The notes beneath the pieces are model-generated. The model saw nothing but the letters and a program-made list of their open reading frames with translations. It did no database searches and had not been told where the DNA came from. The position numbers and the translations under genes are program-made. Positions 17,152 to 24,537 of a stretch of DNA of 64,000 nt are shown one piece after another. The stretch comes from Pseudomonas akapageensis. Lineage in GTDB: Bacteria > Pseudomonadota > Gammaproteobacteria > Pseudomonadales > Pseudomonadaceae. The DNA is taken from positions 1 through 64,000 of the forward strand of contig NZ_VXCP01000002.1 in the NCBI RefSeq assembly GCF_011355085.1. Direction: 5' to 3'. Each line of letters opens with the position of its first letter. Position 1 is the stretch's first letter.

Positions 17152-18642
17152 ATGAGCAAGGTTGAGATTCTGCCGCAGGTTGCAGCATTCCTGGCGCGTC
17201 GCCACGGCTGCTTCATCGATGGCCAATGGGTACTGCCCGAAGGCCCTACCACGCCGGTGTTCAACCCGGCCACCGGTGAAACCATCGCCGAAGTCCCGGA
17301 TGTACCGCTCGAATACATGAACCGTGCCGTGGAGTCGGCTCATGCCGCCTTCAAATCGCGGGTCTGGTCCGGCCTGCGTCCGGCTGACCGTGAACGCATC
17401 CTGCTGAATTTCACCAGCCTGGTCGAAGCCCATGCTGAAGAACTGGCACAGCTGGAAACCCTGAGCCAGGGCAAGTCGATCAACATGGCGCGCATGCTCG
17501 ATGTCGGTGCTACGGTCGAGTTCATGCGCTATATGAGCGGCTGGGCAACCAAGATCGAAGGCCAGACCCTGGACGTCTCGATCCCGATTCCGCAAGGCAC
17601 CAACTTCACTGCCTTCGCTCGCCGCGAGCCGGTCGGCGTGGTGGCCGGTATCGTGCCGTGGAACTTCCCGCTGATGATCACCACCTGGAAACTGATGCCG
17701 GCCCTGGCTTGCGGTTGCACGGTGGTGATCAAGCCAGCCTGTGAAACGCCGCTGACGGCCCTGCGCCTGGCCGAGCTGGCGTTCGAGGCCGGCATCCCGG
17801 CGGGCGTGTTCAACGTCATCACCGGTGAAGGCGCCACCGTTGGCGCCGGCCTGGCGGCGCATCCGCTGATCAGCAAGGTCTCGTTCACCGGCTCCACTGC
17901 CGTGGGCAAGAGCGTCGGTGTGGCCGCCATGGCCAACATGACCCGCTTCGCGCTGGAGCTGGGTGGCAAGAACCCGATGATCATTCTCGAAGACGCCGAC
18001 ATCGACAAGGCCATCCAGGGCGCCATGCTCGGTGGCTTGCTCAACCAGGGCCAGGTCTGCGCCGCGGCATCGCGTTTCTACGTGCACCAGTCGCGCTACA
18101 ACGAGTTTGTCGACGGCCTGGCCAAGGCCGTCTCGGGCCTGTCCATCGGCGCCGGCATGGATGCGACTGCTGCGATCAACCCGTTGGTATCGCGCAAGCA
18201 ACAGACCAGCGTCCTCAAACACATCGAAACCGCCCGTAAGGAAGGTGCTCGCGTGGTGTGCGGTGGCGAACTGTTGCAGGGCGATGGCTTCTTCGTGCAG
18301 CCGACCGTGCTGGCCGATGTCGATCACTCGATGGGCGTGGCCCGCGATGAGGTGTTCGGCCCGGTACTGTCGGTGATGTCGTTCACCGATGAAGACAAGG
18401 TGATCGAGCTGGCCAACGACAGCCCTTACGGCCTGGCCGCGAGCCTGTGGACCAACGACCTGACCAAGGCCATGAACCTGGTGCCGCGCATCGAAGCAGG
18501 CACCGTGTGGGTCAATGCCCACGTGTTGCTCGACCCGAACATGCCGTTTGGTGGGGTCAAGCAGTCGGGCATGGGGCGTGAGTTCGGTCGGGCGGTGATC
18601 GAGGCGTACACGGAATTGAAGTCGGTGTGCATTGCCCACTGA
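17152..18642 (+). CDS. feaB: Phenylacetaldehyde dehydrogenase-like NAD-dependent ALDH
   Basis: A 496-residue aldehyde dehydrogenase. General-base glutamate in LELGGKNPM (about E269) and nucleophilic cysteine in NQGQVCAAASR (about C303) have the usual spacing. VPWNFPLMITTWKLMPALACG and FGGVKQSGMGREFG are family motifs. It resembles FeaB/StyD phenylacetaldehyde dehydrogenases. Expected reaction: aryl-acetaldehyde plus NAD to aryl-acetate. GAGAGGA just before ATG 17152 sets the start. It lies downstream of the FeaR-like gene, with its own FeaR-type promoter, and would accept the product of the amine dehydrogenase and of the phospho-lyase branch. Confidence 0.85.
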   Translation: MSKVEILPQVAAFLARRHGCFIDGQWVLPEGPTTPVFNPATGETIAEVPDVPLEYMNRAVESAHAAFKSRVWSGLRPADRERILLNFTSLVEAHAEELAQLETLSQGKSINMARMLDVGATVEFMRYMSGWATKIEGQTLDVSIPIPQGTNFTAFARREPVGVVAGIVPWNFPLMITTWKLMPALACGCTVVIKPACETPLTALRLAELAFEAGIPAGVFNVITGEGATVGAGLAAHPLISKVSFTGSTAVGKSVGVAAMANMTRFALELGGKNPMIILEDADIDKAIQGAMLGGLLNQGQVCAAASRFYVHQSRYNEFVDGLAKAVSGLSIGAGMDATAAINPLVSRKQQTSVLKHIETARKEGARVVCGGELLQGDGFFVQPTVLADVDHSMGVARDEVFGPVLSVMSFTDEDKVIELANDSPYGLAASLWTNDLTKAMNLVPRIEAGTVWVNAHVLLDPNMPFGGVKQSGMGREFGRAVIEAYTELKSVCIAH

Positions 18643-18664
18643 TTGCTGAGCGAGCTCTTTTGGG

Positions 18665-18691
18665 GCAGGCCTTAGGGCCTGCTTTTTTTTT
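18665..18691 (+). terminator. Rho-independent terminator of the ALDH gene
   Basis: GCAGGCC, loop TTAG, GGCCTGC followed by nine T residues, about 20 bp after the stop codon. Confidence 0.9.
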
Positions 18692-18714
18692 GTCTGTGTG
18701 TCAGGTGTGGCCTC

Positions 18715-18800
18715 ATCGCGGGCAAGCCCGCTCCCACAGGGTCGGCGTTGTACATTCCCTGTTGGAGCTGGCTTGCCAGCGATCGGCCGCGAAGCGGCCG
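18715..18800. repeat. REP pair (class A) plus NotI-like palindrome
   Basis: Inverted 25-bp units at 18715-18739 and 18759-18783. The second unit is followed directly by CGGCCGC-GAA-GCGGCCG (18784-18800), an extra short palindrome not seen at the other copies. Confidence 0.8.
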
Positions 18801-18815
18801 CAAAAATCCCAAGGC

Positions 18816-18842
18816 AAAAAAAAGCCCACCAGAACGGCGGGC
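18816..18842 (-). terminator. Rho-independent terminator of the amine dehydrogenase operon
   Basis: On the minus strand GCCCGCC, loop GTTCT, GGTGGGC and a run of eight T. It starts about 20 bp after the stop codon of the cytochrome gene. Confidence 0.85.
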
Positions 18843-18864
18843 CTGATAGGGAAATCGACTCAAA

Positions 18865-19392
18865 TCAATACTGAGGCGTCATGCCATCTTCAATCGCAAT
18901 CCCCTGCTCACGCATCTTCGCAATCAACCCGGCCCGCGCTTGCGGCAGGTTCAACATCGACACCTTGCGAATCGACGACACTTCCTCTGTGGTATACGGC
19001 TGGTAGTGCTCCGGCATGCTCTTGCCCGCCATGCCATCGGGCCGCATGATCCAGTTGACCAGGTCCGCCAACTGCGCATCGTTTAGCGCCGATTGCGACA
19101 TGCCCGGCACCCGCACCAGGAACTCACGCCCGCCCGGCACCTTCAGGAAGTTGCCGACGAAGTCTTTCATGCGCGGGGTGTCATTGGACGCAGAACCCTC
19201 GCCGCCACCCAGGTGGCAACCCGCGCATTGCAACTGGTAGTTCACCGGTGTGCTGTAGCCGGCCTGGGCAATGGGCGTTTGTGGCGACTCATTGCCTGGG
19301 GCATGTTTCTGGTTCGGGTTGGGAATGGCCCGCGCCAGGGCGAGCGGGGCTGCCATGGCGCAAATCAGTCCAACAATCAACAGATGGCGCAT
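18865..19392 (-). CDS. Periplasmic c-type cytochrome of the aromatic amine dehydrogenase locus
   Basis: A 175-residue protein with a signal peptide (MRHLLIVGLICAMAAPLALARA) and one haem-binding CAGCH motif in NYQLQCAGCHLGGGEG; a downstream Met (RVPGMSQSALND) could be the distal ligand. It is the last gene of the aau operon, in the position of the monohaem cytochrome downstream of aauA in known aromatic amine dehydrogenase loci. It probably passes electrons from the TTQ enzyme towards the respiratory chain. The start at 19392 is chosen because it begins the signal peptide and follows a G-rich box. Confidence 0.8.
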   Translation of the reverse strand: MRHLLIVGLICAMAAPLALARAIPNPNQKHAPGNESPQTPIAQAGYSTPVNYQLQCAGCHLGGGEGSASNDTPRMKDFVGNFLKVPGGREFLVRVPGMSQSALNDAQLADLVNWIMRPDGMAGKSMPEHYQPYTTEEVSSIRKVSMLNLPQARAGLIAKMREQGIAIEDGMTPQY

Positions 19393-19406
19393 GTTAGCCC
19401 CCGGGA

Positions 19407-19928
19407 TCAGATCGCGACGCCGCGGATGACCGAAACGGTGCAGTGGTAGATGTGCGACTTGGCCGCCAGGCACCAGTTCACGTCGTTGTTGTTGAACGGA
19501 CGGTACGCAGGTTCCTCGCTGTCGTTACGGGTACAGGCGCACTGCGTGCAACTGTGCTTACCGCAGCAGTCGTTGTAGGAAATGATGTAATCCTTGCCGT
19601 CGGCCGGGTTACGGCAGGTGCCAACCCAGGCCACTTGCGAGGCTTCGGTGCCTGGTGGGCAGGAAGAGACGCTACCACCGCAGCAGCTGCACAGAAAACC
19701 GTCGATGGAGCAGTAACGCCAGTAGTCGCAGCTGTTGGGGTCACCCGGGTCGCCGGCCATTGGCTTGTCGGCGGCCAGGGCCTTGCTGGTGCGGTCGATC
19801 GGCAGCAGTACCGGCAGAGCGGCGCCGACCACCATCAGCGAACCGAGGCGGGCCAGCAGCTTGCGCCGTGAGGTGGTGTCGGCAACGTGCCGGGTCGAGC
19901 GTTCGAACAGGAGGTCGAGCAGTTTCAT
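19407..19928 (-). CDS. aauA: Aromatic amine dehydrogenase light (TTQ-bearing) subunit
   Basis: A 173-residue precursor. A twin-arginine leader (SRRKLLARLGS, 20-30) is followed by the Cys-rich quinoprotein small subunit starting CDYWRYCSIDGFLC. The two tryptophans that form tryptophan tryptophylquinone are W101 (VAWVGTC) and W152 (NDVNWC). There are 14 Cys in the mature part (methylamine dehydrogenase has 12), with the CSCC and CxxCxC pattern that I associate with aromatic amine dehydrogenase. It oxidises phenylethylamine/tyramine to the aldehyde plus ammonia in the periplasm. Confidence 0.9.
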   Translation of the reverse strand: MKLLDLLFERSTRHVADTTSRRKLLARLGSLMVVGAALPVLLPIDRTSKALAADKPMAGDPGDPNSCDYWRYCSIDGFLCSCCGGSVSSCPPGTEASQVAWVGTCRNPADGKDYIISYNDCCGKHSCTQCACTRNDSEEPAYRPFNNNDVNWCLAAKSHIYHCTVSVIRGVAI

Positions 19929-19946
19929 GAGGGGTCGGCCTTCTTA

Positions 19947-20582
19947 TTAGTGGTTATGAGGGTGTGCGTGCGAGTGCGAATGCGAATGCGCGTGTTCCTG
20001 GGTGCCGTGCAGGTATTGCTGCAGGGTGGCGCTGCCCAGGTGTTCGGCTTCGAACAGGCTGTCCAGGTGTTCGCGAGAATTGACCAGGCCTTTGGAACGC
20101 AGCACACCGTTCTGATCGATCAATGCTGCGTAAGGCAGCTTGCCGATCTGGTAGGTCATGCCGACTTCCGGGCCGACCACGTAGGTCACGTTTTCCAGTT
20201 TGTGTTCCTTGATCAGTGCGTGCTGCGCATCCATGTCGCCATCGCTGACGTAGATGACGTCCAGGCGGTCGGCCTGGTCCTTGGCGATGGATTTGATCGC
20301 CGGCAGCAACGACTTGCAGATCGGGCAGGTCGGCGAGAGGAAGAACAGCAGCTGGCTCTTCTGGCCGGCATAGCCGAAGTTCACCGGGCGACCATTGCGG
20401 TCGGCAGCGGTCACTTTCGGTGCTGGCTCATTCACGGACACGCCTTTATCGACCATCAAGGCACCGGCCGGAGCCAGGCGCGAGTGCAGGACACCGATCT
20501 GGCGAACCAGACCCATCACGGCAAAAGCCAGTGCCAGCAGCAGGCACCAGAGCAACACGTTGGAAACTATCAAGCCTTCCAT
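19947..20582 (-). CDS. mauD: Amine dehydrogenase accessory thiol-disulfide protein MauD
   Basis: A 211-residue protein with one N-terminal membrane anchor (about 7-26) and a periplasmic thioredoxin fold with PTCPICKSLLPAI (CxxC). It is needed in relatives for disulfide formation in the Cys-rich light subunit. The C-terminus is an unusual His-rich tail (HAHSHSHSHAHPHNH), a possible metal-binding region. It sits between mauE and aauA, 3 bp after mauE. Confidence 0.9.
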   Translation of the reverse strand: MEGLIVSNVLLWCLLLALAFAVMGLVRQIGVLHSRLAPAGALMVDKGVSVNEPAPKVTAADRNGRPVNFGYAGQKSQLLFFLSPTCPICKSLLPAIKSIAKDQADRLDVIYVSDGDMDAQHALIKEHKLENVTYVVGPEVGMTYQIGKLPYAALIDQNGVLRSKGLVNSREHLDSLFEAEHLGSATLQQYLHGTQEHAHSHSHSHAHPHNH

Positions 20583-20585
20583 AAA

Positions 20586-21125
20586 TCACCTTCCAATCAA
20601 TTTGAGCAGACGTGGGCTGTTGGCCAGAAGACCGTCAGCCGTGGCGTAGACAAGCAGGGCAACGGCGCTGGCGGCAATTGCCACGAAACCGTCGAAAAAG
20701 CCCATTTCACGGGCATACGGCGCCAGACTGGCGACCACGGCCAGGCCTACCAACACGCTGTTGCGCAACAACAGCGCAGGGCGGATCGGTTGCGCCTGGT
20801 CAGGGCCGGCGCAACCGCAGTCGATGTCCTTGCGGCCACGCCAGAGGTTGAAGCCGATAGCCGCCGCGTACAGGCCCAGCAGGCCGGCGGCGACTGGCGC
20901 TGCGTAAGGGCGGCTGAACGGTGCCAGCAGGGCCAGGGCGGTGGTCAACTCCAGCACCGGCAGCAGGCGCGCGAACAACCGCACCAGCATCTTGGGCAGC
21001 AGTTGGTAGTCCTCGACCTGGTTGGCGAACCTTGCCTGCGCGCGCACTTTGTGTGTCGCGGCACTGGCCAGGATCACCGCGACCGTAACGGCGCTGGCGA
21101 TGACGAATATCGGATCAGGTTGCAT
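20586..21125 (-). CDS. mauE: Amine dehydrogenase accessory membrane protein MauE
   Basis: A 179-residue inner-membrane protein with about four to five helices and a DoxX/VKOR-like layout. DIDCGCAGPDQAQ (about 100) gives the Cys pair expected for MauE, which works with MauD in disulfide formation or export of the light subunit. It is tightly packed between aauB and mauD. Confidence 0.85.
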   Translation of the reverse strand: MQPDPIFVIASAVTVAVILASAATHKVRAQARFANQVEDYQLLPKMLVRLFARLLPVLELTTALALLAPFSRPYAAPVAAGLLGLYAAAIGFNLWRGRKDIDCGCAGPDQAQPIRPALLLRNSVLVGLAVVASLAPYAREMGFFDGFVAIAASAVALLVYATADGLLANSPRLLKLIGR

Positions 21126-21137
21126 GGCTGCATCTCG

Positions 21138-22289
21138 TCAATGGGTGAGAATCTGGGTCGCCGTCTTGGCGATCTTTTCCATGGTGCCGGTGTACTTGCC
21201 GGCATCCAGGTCAAATACCTCCAGACCGCCCTCGATGTTGGCGCCTAGCAACAGCGGCTTGTCGTCGCTGGTGGCGTTCAGGCTCCAGATAGGGGTTTTC
21301 GATTCCAGGGTGCCGATCTTCTTCATGGTCTTGAGGTCGTAGACCCAGACGAAGGGGCTCGGGTCTTCCCATTTCATCGCTTCATTGGCGTCGTGCATCA
21401 GCACGTACATGCGGTTGAGCTTCGGTGCGGCAGCGATCAGCTGCCAGCCGCCTGGTGCCCAGCCGGCTTTCTTTTCGTCTTCGGTAGTCAGCGACCAGCT
21501 CGGCAGGACCTTCGGCTCGGCACCGGAGAAGTCCACCGGGCGGACCGTGCCAGTGGTGGTGACGAAGTAGTAGGTATCGCCGATGTTGGTTGCGCGTTCG
21601 ACCAACTTTTCCGCGTTCGGATCGAAGAACTTGGTCTTGCTGCGCGAAATTTCCTTGCCAGCGTCATCGAGCTTGACCAGTTGCAGGCTGCCATCGCCGC
21701 ACAGTGAGGCGAAAGCGCGGGCGCCGACCGGGTAGTTCAGGACGCAACCAGGGATGGCGATTTCACCAACCACGGATTTGTCAGTGGTGTTCACCACAGT
21801 GACCGACGTCGACGGCGTGAAGTTATAGACATAAACGAAGCGATCATCGCTGCTGGTGTTCAAGCCGTAACGTTGAGTCAGGCTTTCAGAGCGCTTGGAC
21901 GGAATCTTCACTTCCCATTTCGGCGACAGGGTCGAGGTATCCCAGGCGGTCAGCACGTCAGTGCGATCACCGCGGGTGCCACGAGAGTAGAACAAGTCGG
22001 CGCTGTAGAGCGTGTGCTGGTCACGGCTCAGGGTCGAGGGCGCTGCGAAACCGGTGGGCACCATGCCGAGCATGCGTTTGGCTTCCGGGTCGACTACCGT
22101 CACTCGACCGGTCACGAAGCTGTCGAATTCGACATCGATGATGTAGGCACGGTGCGGCGACGGCGGAAACGGCAGCGTGGTCTGACCGATGGTCGGGTCC
22201 GCGGGCAAATCGGCGTAGGCGCTGGACAGGCCAGCGAGCGACGCGCCAAGAGCCAGCGTGGTGTGGGCCAGGATCCTGGATATTCGCAT
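21138..22289 (-). CDS. aauB: Aromatic amine dehydrogenase heavy subunit
   Basis: A 383-residue precursor with a signal peptide (cleavage near ...LSSAYA/DLP) and a seven-bladed propeller rich in strand-turn units (VYVYNFTPSTSVTVVNTTDK, PIWSLNATSDDKPLLLGANIEGGLEVFDLDAGKYTGTM). It is the methylamine/aromatic amine dehydrogenase heavy-chain family. It forms an alpha2beta2 enzyme with the light subunit. It is first in the order aauB-mauE-mauD-aauA-cytochrome c. The FeaR-type operator upstream and the phenylacetaldehyde-type ALDH favour aromatic amines over methylamine. Confidence 0.9.
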   Translation of the reverse strand: MRISRILAHTTLALGASLAGLSSAYADLPADPTIGQTTLPFPPSPHRAYIIDVEFDSFVTGRVTVVDPEAKRMLGMVPTGFAAPSTLSRDQHTLYSADLFYSRGTRGDRTDVLTAWDTSTLSPKWEVKIPSKRSESLTQRYGLNTSSDDRFVYVYNFTPSTSVTVVNTTDKSVVGEIAIPGCVLNYPVGARAFASLCGDGSLQLVKLDDAGKEISRSKTKFFDPNAEKLVERATNIGDTYYFVTTTGTVRPVDFSGAEPKVLPSWSLTTEDEKKAGWAPGGWQLIAAAPKLNRMYVLMHDANEAMKWEDPSPFVWVYDLKTMKKIGTLESKTPIWSLNATSDDKPLLLGANIEGGLEVFDLDAGKYTGTMEKIAKTATQILTH

Positions 22290-22352
22290 AGGGTGCTCCC
22301 TTGATTATTAGACTGGCAGATCGCGGATACAGGGGTGGAAGTCTGCAGTCGA

Positions 22353-22416
22353 AGTCTGCCTTGCCCGGTCATGAAGGGAATTGTTGTGCGTGCCAACCCC
22401 TTGTGTGTCCATGTCA
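22353..22416 (-). promoter_or_regulatory. FeaR-type operator and promoter of the amine dehydrogenase operon
   Basis: On the minus strand, cores TGACA (22412-22416) and TGGCA (22391-22395) are exactly 21 bp apart. The proximal one gives TGGCA-N8-AAT. At the same 21-bp offset there is a weak -10-like CAGACT (22353-22358). A 15-base stretch at 22383-22397 matches the permease operator at 14 positions. Confidence 0.65.
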
Positions 22417-22466
22417 GGCAGGTTGGGAGGGCGATAGATGGCGGGGGGCGTGCAAAAGCCCGCCCT

Positions 22467-22491
22467 CTGTAGGAGCGAGCTTGCTCGCGAT
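22467..22491. repeat. Single REP unit (class A variant)
   Basis: A 25-bp imperfect palindrome with GTAGGAGCGAGCTTGCTCGC in place of the usual GTGGGAGC core; stem arms GCGAGC/GCTCGC. Confidence 0.75.
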
Positions 22492-22542
22492 GCAGGCGAC
22501 GCGGTCCGTCTAAAGAAATGAAGCTCCGGGAATCACGGTTCG

Positions 22543-22881
22543 CTAATCAATCAACTGATCAATCAAAACCGCGTTGGTATAGACCAAGCTGCCATCGCTC
22601 GCGCGATGCCCAACCAGGTGGAACTGACCGCGACTGTGCTGCAGATAGACACGCATTTGGCAGTCGGACAAGGGGCCGTATCCCTCTGGAATGATCAAAT
22701 CCAGAGTATTCATGTCGACATCGACCATGGCTTCACGTTCCTGGGTCTCCTGCAGGCGTTCCTCGGCTGCCTCAAGATGCTCATGCAGAGGGCCATCGAC
22801 ATAGAAACGGACTTCCCCGATCGGGGTGGACTTTTCGGCGCCGCTGGGTTTGCACCAGCCTTCGATGGTCAGAGCACTCAT
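22543..22881 (-). CDS. Conserved protein of unknown function
   Basis: A 112-residue soluble acidic protein (MSALTIEGWCKP ... VRFYVDGPLHEHLEAAEERLQETQEREAMVDVDMNTLDLIIPEGYGPLSDCQMRVYLQHSRGQFHLVGH). I do not recognise a domain; strand-like ends around a helical middle suggest a small alpha/beta fold. The ATG at 22881 is set by GGAGG seven bases upstream. It is divergent from the cytochrome oxidase operon, 155 bp away. Confidence 0.6.
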   Translation of the reverse strand: MSALTIEGWCKPSGAEKSTPIGEVRFYVDGPLHEHLEAAEERLQETQEREAMVDVDMNTLDLIIPEGYGPLSDCQMRVYLQHSRGQFHLVGHRASDGSLVYTNAVLIDQLID

Positions 22882-23036
22882 GACGAAGCCTCCGCTGTGG
22901 ATTGTTTGAGTATAGCTTGCAGCCGGAACCTGTTTGACGACCTTCGACCGCACCTGCGCCCTGGCCTTCTCAATCTATGCTGTTTAGTGGCGATGCTGTT
23001 GCAAGCCAATGAGTGACAGAAACAGGACGATGAAAA

Positions 23037-24494
23037 ATGGCAATAGCAATTGCTTTAATACTAATCGTTATTGCATCAGTGCTGTTCGATATCCTGGCGC
23101 CCTGGCATGCGACCCCGGCGGCGTCCAATTGGGGATCTATCGACACCACCCTGTTCATCACCCTGATCATCAGCGGAATATTTTTCATCGCCATCACGGT
23201 ATTCATGGCGGTAGCCGTGATCCGTTATCGGCACAAGGAGGGCAGCAGAGCCCACTACCAGCCAGAAAGTAAAAAGCTGGAATTATGGTTGATTATCGTT
23301 ACCTCGGTAGGTATTGCCGCAATGTTGGCGCCAGGTCTGATTGTTTACAGTGATTTCGTCCGGGTGCCGAAAAATGCTTATGAACTCGAAGTAGTCGCCC
23401 AGCAATGGCAGTGGGCCTATCGTTTTCCCGGCCAGGACGGGAAGCTGGGCAAATCGGATATCAAGTATGTTGATGCCACCAATCCCTTCGGCCTCGATCC
23501 CAAGGATCCTGCCGGGCAGGACGATGTGCTTGTAAAGAACAATGAAGTTCGCCTTCCGCTCGATCGGCCGGTGAAAGTTCTACTGCGTTCCAAAGATGTG
23601 CTGCACGATTTCTATGTACCGCAAATTCGCAGCAAGATGGACATGGTGCCAGGGATGGTGTCGCACTTCTGGTTTACGCCGACTAAAACCGGTAACTATG
23701 AAGTCCTGTGCGCTGAATTTTGTGGCGTGGGTCATTACAACATGCGCGGCCACATGGTCGTGGAAGAGCAGGGCGCCTTCGATCAATGGCTGAACAGCCA
23801 ACCGACCTTTGCGCAGACATTGACCACAGCTGCCAAGCCCAGTCGGGACAGTCTGCTGGAAAAAGGCCGCCAGTTGGTCGAACAACACGGTTGCAGTGCC
23901 TGCCATAGCCAGGATGGTAGCGCCAGTCTCGGCCCGGGATGGAAGGGGCTGTACGGCCGCATGGAGCAACTTGCCGATGGCACCAGTGTGCTGGTCGATG
24001 AGGCTTACCTGAAAGAGTCGATCCTCGATCCGAAGGCACGATTGGTGCAGGGCTACCCGCCGGTCATGGTGACCTATACTCTCAGTGAAGCTGAGCTGGG
24101 TGCTCTGGTCGCCCTGATCAAATCCCTGGGTGCTGAGCAGCAAGGCCAGTCAGGCTCGGGTGACGACCTGGCAGCGCAGGGACAGCAACTGGCCCAGTCG
24201 CTCGGCTGCCTGGCCTGCCACAGCGTCGATGGCAGCAAGGGCGTCGGCCCCAGCTGGCAGGGCCTGTATGGCAAGACAGAAACCCTTGCCGACGGAGCAG
24301 AAATCAAAGTCGATGAGGGCTATATCAAAGAGTCGGTTCTTAATCCCGGTGCCAGGATCGTCAAGGGCTATGCACCCGTCATGCCGGCCTTTGCGCCGAG
24401 CGACAAGGAGTTGGACGCACTGATTGCTTTTATCAAATCCACAGCGAATGCCGCTGCTGATGCGAGCAAGACGGAGCCAGGAAAACAGCCGTAA
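23037..24494 (+). CDS. coxB: caa3-type cytochrome c oxidase subunit II with two fused cytochrome c domains
   Basis: A 485-residue protein: two membrane helices (about 2-20 and 38-62), a cupredoxin domain with the CuA site CAEFCGVGHYNM (C225/C229), then two cytochrome c domains with CSACH (about 286) and CLACH (about 391). The two haem domains are recognisable duplicates (GLYGR/GLYGK, YLKESILDPKARLVQGY versus YIKESVLNPGARIVKGY). It receives electrons and feeds subunit I for oxygen reduction and proton pumping. It is the first gene of a five-gene operon. Confidence 0.92.
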   Translation: MAIAIALILIVIASVLFDILAPWHATPAASNWGSIDTTLFITLIISGIFFIAITVFMAVAVIRYRHKEGSRAHYQPESKKLELWLIIVTSVGIAAMLAPGLIVYSDFVRVPKNAYELEVVAQQWQWAYRFPGQDGKLGKSDIKYVDATNPFGLDPKDPAGQDDVLVKNNEVRLPLDRPVKVLLRSKDVLHDFYVPQIRSKMDMVPGMVSHFWFTPTKTGNYEVLCAEFCGVGHYNMRGHMVVEEQGAFDQWLNSQPTFAQTLTTAAKPSRDSLLEKGRQLVEQHGCSACHSQDGSASLGPGWKGLYGRMEQLADGTSVLVDEAYLKESILDPKARLVQGYPPVMVTYTLSEAELGALVALIKSLGAEQQGQSGSGDDLAAQGQQLAQSLGCLACHSVDGSKGVGPSWQGLYGKTETLADGAEIKVDEGYIKESVLNPGARIVKGYAPVMPAFAPSDKELDALIAFIKSTANAAADASKTEPGKQP

Positions 24495-24537
24495 AGGAGC
24501 CAGAAATACACCGAAACTTCAGCAGGAGGATGACGTG

